A stretch of 14,212 bases of DNA from Anaerolineales bacterium (GTDB lineage: Bacteria; Chloroflexota; Anaerolineae; Anaerolineales; DRMV01). The stretch's first letter is position 1. The number at the start of each line of letters is the position of its first letter. Positions 5,157 through 11,365 of the stretch are shown piece by piece. The notes below the pieces were generated by a model, which had not been told where the DNA came from, ran no database searches, and was given only the letters and a program-made list of their open reading frames with translations. The translations under genes were made by a program, and so were the position numbers. The stretch lies in the NCBI GenBank assembly GCA_015484985.1, contig WFUL01000277.1, forward strand, positions 1 through 14,212. Direction: 5' to 3'.

Positions 5157-8100
5157 ATGACCCCTCAACCTGCTCCCGACTTGACCTCGACAGCGAAAAA
5201 GGCCCAGCGTGCCTTGTGGCTCCAGTGGATGTGGTGGTTGGGGTTGGCCCTCATCCTGCTGGCTGCCTGGGGTTATCGCAGCCTGGGTCGCAACTGGGAT
5301 GAAACCTACGGTCTGCACCCCGACGAGCGCTTTCTGGCCATGGTGCTCTCGGCCATCGAGCCCGTGTCTTCTTTGAGCCAGTACTTCGACACGGCCACTT
5401 CTCCCTTGAATCCGGCCAATCGGGGCTTCGGGTTCTTCGTGTACGGCACCCTCCCCCTGTTCCTCATTCGCTATGTCGGCGAATCCCTGGGCCAGAAAGG
5501 ATACGGGGAATTCATGTTGCTGGCCCGGTTGTTTTCCACTCTGGCCGACCTGGGTACTCTCCTCCTGGTGGCCTGGATGGCCCGGCGCTTGTACGGGGCG
5601 CGGGCCGGACTGCTGGCGGCCGCCTTCTACGCCTTCTCCGTGATGCCCATCCAGCAGAGTCACTTCGGCACGGTGGACAATTTCCTCGTATTGTTCCTGA
5701 CCCTGAGCCTGGCCGTGGCCCTGGGCATCCAGACCTATCCCAGGCCCCTGGACCACCGAGCCTGGCCCTGGTTCGTGGGATTCGGCCTGGCCTTTGGCGC
5801 GGCCATGGCGTCCAAGGTCAGTGCCTTTCCCGCAGCCTTGTTGCTTCCCCTGGCCCTGGTTTTGCGCTGGTCCCAGCATCCCCGTCGGTTCTGGGAGGAA
5901 GGGCGCACGGCCCTGCAATGGACCCTGGTGGCCGGCGCGGTGAGCGTGCTCGTCTTTCGGGTCGCTCAACCCTATGCCTTCACCGGTCCCTATTTCTGGA
6001 ATTTCGGCATCCACCGGGGTTGGTTGGAGAACTTAGCCGCCCTCAAGGCCCAGGCCAGTGGCGCCGCGGATTTTCCCCCGGCCATGCAATGGGCCCGACG
6101 TCCCCTGACGTACGGCCTGGTGAACTATGTCCGTTGGGGGGTCGGGCCTGCGCTGGCGGTTTTGGTCATGGTGGCCTCGGGCCTTCTGGCCTGGCGCCTG
6201 TGGCGTCGAGAAGGACAGTACGGCCTGGTGTGGTTGTGGGGCGTGGGGTACTTCGCCTGGCAGTCCACCATCTGGAACCCCACCATGCGTTATTTCCTGC
6301 CCGCGTATCCGGCCCTGAGCGTGGTGGCGGCCTGGGGATTGGAGTACGGACTCCGGCATCCCCGTCGCGTGTGGCGTTGGGTCGCTCGGGGAGCTGGTCT
6401 CATCGTCCTGCTCGCCACCGCGGCCTGGGCGTGGGCCTTCGTGCAAATCTATGCCCGACCCCATACCCGCATGGCCGCGAGCCGGTGGATTTTCCGCCAC
6501 GTGCCCGGTCCGGTGAACCTGATGTTGCAAACGGAGGAGGGTCCCTTCCAGGAGCCGCTACCGGTGCCCCCGGACCAGGTGGTGACTCCCGAATCGCCCC
6601 TGGTCCTCCCCTTCCGGGCGCCGGCCACGGGAACGCTGAAGGCCGTGACCTTGTATCGCGTGGAACACTTGAGCATCGAACCCCGCGCCACAACGGTCAC
6701 GGTGACCTTGCGGCCCTCCCTGGCCGGAGGGGATGCCCCGCCGCTGGCTCATGCCCGGGCTACCCTTCCTTTACCCCAAGACCCCCGACGTCCACCGGAA
6801 CCGGTCCGTCTGGACTTTGAAACGCCTCCCCAGGTGCAAGAGGGGGGCATGTATTTGTTGCGTATCGAGGTGGCTTCCGGGTCGTACCGTTTCACCGGCG
6901 CGGTCATCGCCAACGAAACCTCCTGGGACGACGGCCTGCCCCTGCGCATCGATGGGTACGACCCCTTCGGAGGGATATATCAGGGGCTGAACCTGGAGCT
7001 CTACTGGGACGACAACGAGGACAAACGGCAGCGCTTCTACGACATCCTGGATCGGGCTGATGTCATCCTCATCACCTCCAGCCGTCAGTGGGGGAGCCTG
7101 CCCCGACTGCCCGAACGCTATCCCCTGGTCATTGAGTACTACTACGACCTCATGGGCTGTCCCCGGACCATGACCATTGAAGCCTGTTACAACATCGCGC
7201 AGCCGGGGATGTATCCGGGCTTGTTAGGATTCGAACTGGTTCAGGTGTTCCAATCCGACCCCACCCTGGGGCCCTGGCGCATCAACGACCAGCCCGCGGA
7301 CGAAGCCTTTACCGTGTACGACCATCCCAAGGTTTTCGTTTTTCGCAAAACCAAGGACTACGACCCCGACCGGGTCCGGCGCCTCCTGGGCGCGGTGGAT
7401 TTGCGCTACGTCCAGCGCACCCTGCCGGGGGAAGCGCCCCCGCATCCGGCCAATCTGTTCCTTCCACCTCACCGGTGGGCCCGGGCGCGGCAGGAGGGTA
7501 CCTGGCGGGACATCTTTCCCCCCAACAACCCTCTCAACCAATCCCCGTTGTTGGCCCTGGTGGCCTGGTACGGGTTCATAGCGGTGTTGGGATGGATGGC
7601 CTGGCCATACCTGCGTCCCCTGTTCGGGGCCATGGACCACCGCGGATATCCCTGGGCCCGCATTGCGGGGATGCTCTTGTGGGCCTGGCTGGCCTGGATG
7701 TTGAGTGCATGGGGCCTTCCGGTTACCCGGAGGACCCTGTGGGCCGTGTGGGGCCTGCTGGCCTTGGGCGCTTTGGGGTTGGTCTGGCGACAGCGGGCAT
7801 CGTGGCGGGAAGAGGCTGCTGCTCTGACCCGTGTGGCCCTCCGATGGGAACTCTGGTTCCTACTGTTCTTCGCGCTGGACCTGTTCCTCCGGGTGATGAA
7901 TCCCGATTTGTGGCATCCGGCCCGGGGCGGCGAGCGGCCCATGGAACTGTCCTACCTGCACGCCGTGCTACGCAGCACCACCTTCCCGCCTTATGACCCC
8001 TGGTTCGCGGGTGGCTTCATGAACTACTACTACTGGGGCTTCGTGCTGGTGGGCTTCCCCATGAAGGCTTTGGGTTTGCGCACCGAGGTGGCCTTCAATC

Positions 8101-9959
8101 TGGCTCTGCCCACCCTCTTTGCAGCTACGGGCGTGGGTGTGATGGGATTGGTGACGGTGCTGTACCGGGCCGTGGCGTCATGGAGCCGCGAACGGTACGC
8201 CCAGGCGGTGGGCTTGGCGGGCGGGTTGCTCGCGGTGGTCTTGGGGAACCTGGGTACGGTGAAAATGTTCTGGGAGGGCTTCCAAAACCTGGGCGCGGGC
8301 CGCCCCATCGAAGGATTGGCTTTCTGGGAGCGGGTATGGTACGCCCTGGTAGGGTTCGGGCTGTGGCTGCGCGGGGCCGAACTGCCCTATCACCTGGGCG
8401 AGTGGTACTGGAACCCCAGCCGCATCATCCCCGCGCCAGGGGACGTCCCGCCCATCACCGAATTTCCCTTCTTCTCCTTCCTCTACGGGGATTTGCATCC
8501 CCACCTCATCGCCTTTGCCGTAACGGTGCTGGCCATGGCCTGGGCCTGGGCCGTGGTTTCGCATGCCCGACGTCTGCTCTCCTGGCCCGGGGCTTTATGG
8601 ACCCTCTTCTGGGGCGGGCTTGTACTGGGCAGTCTGCGACCCATCAACACCTGGGATTTTCCCACGTACTTGCTTTTGGGCATCCTGGCTTTGGGATATG
8701 GCTCCTGGACGCTCAATGAGGGTCGGATTTGGTACCGAAAGGTGGTATGGGGTGTGCTCCTCGCGCTGGGCCTGTTGGTGGCGGCCCACGTGCTGTGGAA
8801 GCCCTACATTGACTGGTACGCTCAGGGTTACAAAGAGGTGGATTTGTGGCGGGGTACCCGGACACCGTTGAATGCCTACTTGTGGCACTGGGGCTTACTG
8901 CTCTACCTGGTGGCCTCGGGGAGCCTGTGGGTGCTCCTTCGCTGGCTCAAAACCACTCCGGCCCTACCGGTGGTGCTTTGGTGGCGACGATGGCGTGCCT
9001 GGATGCTGGCCGCGCTTACGGTTTTGGGCCTGTTGGGGATGGTCTTTTGGGTGGCGTGGAAGGTGGCCGTCGTCTGGGTGGCCGTGCCGTTGCTGGCCGT
9101 GTTGGCTTTGCTGGTGGTGCTGCCCGCGATGCCCCTGGCCGTGCGCTTTGCCGGGCTGCTGGCCGCCCTGGCCCTGGCCCTGACCGTGTTGGTGGAGGTG
9201 GCGGTCATTCGGGGGGATATCGGTCGCATGAACATGGTGTTCAAGTTTTACCTGCAGGCCTGGTTGCTCCTCTCGGTAGCCGCAGCGCCCCTGGCGGGAT
9301 GGCTGGTCACCGCAGGGGTGCCGCGTTGGCGGGCGGTGTGGCGTAACGGCTGGATGGGGTTCGCGGCGTTGTTGGTCCTGGGCGCCCTGGCCTATACCAT
9401 GCTGGCCTCCAGTGCGAAAATCCGGGACCGCTGGATCCCGGAGGCTCCGCGCGGATTGGACGGCCTGGCTTTCCTTCCCCTGGCCACTTACTATGACCAG
9501 GGCCAGCCTCTTCCCCTGGCCGAGGACTTCCGGGCGATTCAATGGTTGCGAGAGTACGTCACGGGCTCGCCGGTGATTGTGGAGGTCAACACGCCGGAAT
9601 ATCGCATGGGTAACCGCATTACCTGGTTTACCGGGCTGCCCGGTGTGGTGGGATGGAACTGGCACCAGCGTCAGCAACGGGGAGTGGTCACGCCATCGGA
9701 ATGGGTGACCCAGCGGGTGGCCGAAATCGGGCAGTTCTACGCCACTACAGACCGGGCATGGGTGGAAGATTTCCTGCGTCGTTACCGCGTGGCGTATATC
9801 ATCGTGGGACGCATGGAGAAGGCTTACTACGCCGGTCCAGGGCTGGGGAAATTCCCCCGGTGGTCAGGGGAGCTGTGGGAACCCGTTTACCAGGAGGGGG
9901 AGATGACGATTTACCGGGTGCTGCCCGGCCCCTTGTATGGCGTTGATTTTGTTCCATAG
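5157..9959 (+). CDS. Giant tandem GT-C-like membrane protein: GT39-type module plus DUF2298 (YYY) module
   Basis: A 1600-residue multi-spanning protein in four parts. Residues about 25-433 form a hydrophobic module like GT39/ArnT-type transferases, with a first outer loop His-Pro-Asp-Glu-Arg (54-58) and Gln-Ser-His-Phe-Gly-Thr-Val-Asp (167-174). Residues about 434-790 are soluble and beta-rich. About 795-1420 is a second membrane module with the DUF2298/'Chlor_Arch_YYY' signatures: Asn-Pro-Asp (D917), E926, Met-Asn-Tyr-Tyr-Tyr-Trp (Tyr 957-959), Tyr-Gly-Asp-Leu-His-Pro-His (1110-1116), Arg-Pro-Ile-Asn-Thr-Trp-Asp (1161-1167) and Arg-Met-Asn (1357-1359). A soluble tail, about 1421-1600, ends the protein. 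GT-C enzymes move sugars from polyprenyl-phosphate carriers onto acceptors outside the membrane; Asp/Glu in the first outer loop are catalytic in that class. AGGTGAT at 5144-5150, six bases upstream, supports the ATG at 5157. Transcribed alone and closed by a strong terminator. Donor and acceptor unknown. Confidence 0.85.
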   Translation: MTPQPAPDLTSTAKKAQRALWLQWMWWLGLALILLAAWGYRSLGRNWDETYGLHPDERFLAMVLSAIEPVSSLSQYFDTATSPLNPANRGFGFFVYGTLPLFLIRYVGESLGQKGYGEFMLLARLFSTLADLGTLLLVAWMARRLYGARAGLLAAAFYAFSVMPIQQSHFGTVDNFLVLFLTLSLAVALGIQTYPRPLDHRAWPWFVGFGLAFGAAMASKVSAFPAALLLPLALVLRWSQHPRRFWEEGRTALQWTLVAGAVSVLVFRVAQPYAFTGPYFWNFGIHRGWLENLAALKAQASGAADFPPAMQWARRPLTYGLVNYVRWGVGPALAVLVMVASGLLAWRLWRREGQYGLVWLWGVGYFAWQSTIWNPTMRYFLPAYPALSVVAAWGLEYGLRHPRRVWRWVARGAGLIVLLATAAWAWAFVQIYARPHTRMAASRWIFRHVPGPVNLMLQTEEGPFQEPLPVPPDQVVTPESPLVLPFRAPATGTLKAVTLYRVEHLSIEPRATTVTVTLRPSLAGGDAPPLAHARATLPLPQDPRRPPEPVRLDFETPPQVQEGGMYLLRIEVASGSYRFTGAVIANETSWDDGLPLRIDGYDPFGGIYQGLNLELYWDDNEDKRQRFYDILDRADVILITSSRQWGSLPRLPERYPLVIEYYYDLMGCPRTMTIEACYNIAQPGMYPGLLGFELVQVFQSDPTLGPWRINDQPADEAFTVYDHPKVFVFRKTKDYDPDRVRRLLGAVDLRYVQRTLPGEAPPHPANLFLPPHRWARARQEGTWRDIFPPNNPLNQSPLLALVAWYGFIAVLGWMAWPYLRPLFGAMDHRGYPWARIAGMLLWAWLAWMLSAWGLPVTRRTLWAVWGLLALGALGLVWRQRASWREEAAALTRVALRWELWFLLFFALDLFLRVMNPDLWHPARGGERPMELSYLHAVLRSTTFPPYDPWFAGGFMNYYYWGFVLVGFPMKALGLRTEVAFNLALPTLFAATGVGVMGLVTVLYRAVASWSRERYAQAVGLAGGLLAVVLGNLGTVKMFWEGFQNLGAGRPIEGLAFWERVWYALVGFGLWLRGAELPYHLGEWYWNPSRIIPAPGDVPPITEFPFFSFLYGDLHPHLIAFAVTVLAMAWAWAVVSHARRLLSWPGALWTLFWGGLVLGSLRPINTWDFPTYLLLGILALGYGSWTLNEGRIWYRKVVWGVLLALGLLVAAHVLWKPYIDWYAQGYKEVDLWRGTRTPLNAYLWHWGLLLYLVASGSLWVLLRWLKTTPALPVVLWWRRWRAWMLAALTVLGLLGMVFWVAWKVAVVWVAVPLLAVLALLVVLPAMPLAVRFAGLLAALALALTVLVEVAVIRGDIGRMNMVFKFYLQAWLLLSVAAAPLAGWLVTAGVPRWRAVWRNGWMGFAALLVLGALAYTMLASSAKIRDRWIPEAPRGLDGLAFLPLATYYDQGQPLPLAEDFRAIQWLREYVTGSPVIVEVNTPEYRMGNRITWFTGLPGVVGWNWHQRQQRGVVTPSEWVTQRVAEIGQFYATTDRAWVEDFLRRYRVAYIIVGRMEKAYYAGPGLGKFPRWSGELWEPVYQEGEMTIYRVLPGPLYGVDFVP

Positions 9960-10028
9960 AGTGCTCGTCTGTGGGCAGCGCACTCACTCCGTTGTGCAGT
10001 TTCGAGATCTTTTGGGGTACCGGAAATA

Positions 10029-10066
10029 AAAAGTGATGGGGCGGCTTTAGCCGCCCCATCACTTTT
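10029..10066. terminator. Strong bidirectional intrinsic terminator
   Basis: A 17-bp GC-rich stem (from 10029 paired with bases to 10066) closes on a TTTA loop at 10046-10049. It is flanked by an A-run on the left and a T-run on the right, so it works as a rho-independent terminator on both strands. It lies between the convergent stops of the giant membrane-protein gene (9959) and the Roadblock gene (10079). Confidence 0.92.
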
Positions 10067-10078
10067 GGGAATGTGAAA

Positions 10079-10450
10079 TTATATCAGGGCAGTGAGTTCC
10101 GTGGCTGCTCGACGCATCTCGAGGAAGATGAGTCCCAACTTGGACTGCTCCCGCGCCAAAACCGTCAGGACGGCGTCGTCGCCAATGGACGTCAAGATGA
10201 TGTAACCTTCTCGCCCCTTGATGTAGACCTGCTCCAAGCGTCCCCGATTCAATTCGGCTGCAATGCGTTCACCCAGGGAGAGCATGGCCGCCGACATGGC
10301 CGACACGCGGTCTTCTTCAATGCCCTCCGGCAGGGCAGAGGCAATGGGGAGCCCATCGGTGCTCACGATGGCCGAGGCCAGGATGTCGGGTGTGCTGTGC
10401 TGCAACTGACGAAGGCGTTCCAGGATTTGCTGTTCGCGGTTCTTTGCCAC
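10079..10450 (-). CDS. Roadblock/LC7 domain protein, MglB-like
   Basis: A 123-residue protein that is almost entirely one Roadblock/LC7 domain (about 7-115): helix, the Ala-Ser-Ala-Ile-Val-Ser-Thr-Asp-Gly-Leu-Pro-Ile-Ala strand-turn-strand at 25-37, a long helix with Ser-Ala-Met-Ser-Ala-Ala-Met (50-56), Glu-Gln-Val-Tyr-Ile-Lys-Gly-Arg-Glu-Gly-Tyr-Ile-Ile-Leu (73-86) and a final strand-helix. Bacterial members dimerise and act as GTPase-activating or scaffold partners of MglA/Ras-like GTPases. No such GTPase is in the window. Translation starts at a GTG (10448-10450) with GAGGAGG nine bases upstream; no better ATG exists. It is second in an operon, 48 bases after a probable protoglobin gene, so it may relay a gas or redox signal (inference). 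Domain call firm, role open. Confidence 0.88.
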   Translation of the reverse strand: MAKNREQQILERLRQLQHSTPDILASAIVSTDGLPIASALPEGIEEDRVSAMSAAMLSLGERIAAELNRGRLEQVYIKGREGYIILTSIGDDAVLTVLAREQSKLGLIFLEMRRAATELTALI

Positions 10451-10458
10451 GGCTGATG

Positions 10459-10466
10459 TCCTCCTC
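10459..10466 (-). promoter_or_regulatory. Ribosome binding site supporting a GTG start
   Basis: On the - strand these bases read AGAGGAGG-like sequence, about nine bases before the GTG at 10448-10450. It decides this rare start for the Roadblock gene, since no in-frame ATG lies near the N-terminus. Confidence 0.7.
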
Positions 10467-10498
10467 TATATCTGAGTTTGTCAAATGAGTGGGGGGGA

Positions 10499-11089
10499 TT
10501 ACACCTGTTGGGACTTCTTTTGCTCGCTTTCCATTTCCTTTACGATTTCCTCCAGGTTTTGGGTTTGGAGGCGTTTGAGAAGCGTCTCGGAAAATCCCGT
10601 TTCCCGTAGAATGGTGCGGCGGATGAGCATGTCATAGGTGGCGACCATGACGATGGCCGTCAGGTTGAGCACCCGAATGAGGATGAGAGCCAGTCGCCGT
10701 GCCTCCTCGTAACCCAAGGCCGGCTCGGCCTCTTCCAGGAAGAATTCTATCCACCGGGGCACCAGAGCCAGAACGATCTCGTTGGGCACACCGGCGCGCA
10801 CGTGCTCGGCAGCAATGTGCATCTGTTTGTGAAGGAACTGTTCCACATTGTGTACCTCAAAAAGAGAACGGAACCATTCCGCAATTTTTCCCCCTAAATA
10901 CGTTTGGGCATAAGGTTTGGTGACCTCGTGATGCTCCAACAGGGCTTGAATTTTGGATTCCAACTTTTCGGCCCACCCCTGAACCTGTTCGGCAACGGCG
11001 CGCAGGGCCTCGAAATCCCCGGCCTGAAGACCGGACAACTCATGGGCAATGGACAAAATTTGCATAATTTCTTCTCCTATGGTCATCAT
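10499..11089 (-). CDS. Probable protoglobin / globin-sensor domain protein
   Basis: A 196-residue, all-helical protein with no membrane segment. I recognise a protoglobin (sensor-globin) pattern. Trp-Phe-Arg-Ser-Leu-Phe at 72-77 is followed by Val-Glu-Gln-Phe-Leu-His-Lys-Gln, then His-Ile-Ala-Ala-Glu-His-Val-Arg-Ala-Gly-Val-Pro (91-102). H96 would be the proximal haem ligand, as in the Ile-Gly-x-x-His-x-Arg-x-Gly-Leu stretch of HemAT-type globins. The helices before and after fit the family in length. Such domains bind haem and sense O2, CO or NO. No output domain is fused; the short charged tail (178-196) may contact a partner. GGAGGAGG precedes two consecutive ATGs at 11089 and 11086; the second has better spacing. 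A third ATG nine codons in also has an AGGAG before it. The downstream operon partner is a Roadblock protein. Alternative: an unrelated helical bundle. Confidence 0.65.
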   Translation of the reverse strand: MMTIGEEIMQILSIAHELSGLQAGDFEALRAVAEQVQGWAEKLESKIQALLEHHEVTKPYAQTYLGGKIAEWFRSLFEVHNVEQFLHKQMHIAAEHVRAGVPNEIVLALVPRWIEFFLEEAEPALGYEEARRLALILIRVLNLTAIVMVATYDMLIRRTILRETGFSETLLKRLQTQNLEEIVKEMESEQKKSQQV

Positions 11090-11146
11090 TCTTCCTCCTC
11101 CACTGTGCCCAATGGGCTGCTGTTGGTGGGAGATAGGAATATGGAC

Positions 11147-11174
11147 ATTATACTCCTCTGCTTTTATAAAGCAA
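11147..11174 (-). promoter_or_regulatory. Promoter of the protoglobin-Roadblock operon
   Basis: On the - strand, a perfect -10 TATAAT (11147-11152) has a partial -35 TTGCTT (11169-11174) 16 bases upstream. The predicted start near 11140 gives a leader of about 50 bases to the ATG. The surrounding DNA is clearly more AT-rich than the rest of the window. Confidence 0.6.
11159..11173. promoter_or_regulatory. 15-bp palindrome inside the promoter, candidate operator
   Basis: TGCTTT-TAT-AAAGCA is a perfect inverted repeat with 6-bp arms. It sits between the -10 and -35 of the protoglobin operon promoter and overlaps the -35, where a bound repressor would block RNA polymerase. The regulator is unknown. 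Confidence 0.45.
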
Positions 11175-11215
11175 GCCTGTCTCGATTAATCATGTTTTTA
11201 CTGGGGAAGGGAATA

Positions 11216-11347
11216 CTAATGGTAGGGTGGTTGAATTCGGGCTGCCAGGTGAACCAGGTACAATCCAAAGGCCGCCACCCCCGCTGTGAGCACTCCCCAT
11301 AGCCCAATACACACCAGGAAAAGCCCGGCCATCACTTGTTCGCCCAT
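11216..11347 (-). CDS. Small single-span membrane protein, 43 residues, unknown
   Basis: A short ORF encodes 43 residues: a polar start (Met-Gly-Glu-Gln), one strongly hydrophobic helix at about 6-35 rich in Leu, Val, Ala and Gly, and a polar end with Ala-Ala-Arg-Ile-Gln-Pro-Pro-Tyr-His. AAGGAG at 11356-11361 lies exactly eight bases before the ATG, and the gene begins 18 bases after the Usp-GpgS fusion gene ends, so it looks like a real last gene of that operon. I recognise no family. It could be a small subunit or membrane anchor for an operon partner, or a stand-alone regulatory peptide. The evidence is the ribosome binding site, operon spacing and coherent hydrophobic profile, not homology. 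Confidence 0.65.
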   Translation of the reverse strand: MGEQVMAGLFLVCIGLWGVLTAGVAAFGLYLVHLAARIQPPYH

Positions 11348-11365
11348 GGGGTTCGCTCCTTACGG

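Noticed and set aside
4995..6014. A 339-codon - strand open frame opposite the start of the giant membrane-protein gene
   Set aside because: It is a shadow of the GC-rich coding strand, rich in Gly, Gln, His and Pro, with no domain pattern or ribosome binding site. Long shadows at 5918-6820 (+), 3354-4349 (-) and 8964-9677 (-) are rejected for the same reason.
9959..9985. A small inverted repeat GAGTGC / GCACTC just after the giant gene
   Set aside because: Six-base arms with a 15-base loop are weak, and a much stronger terminator follows at 10029-10066.
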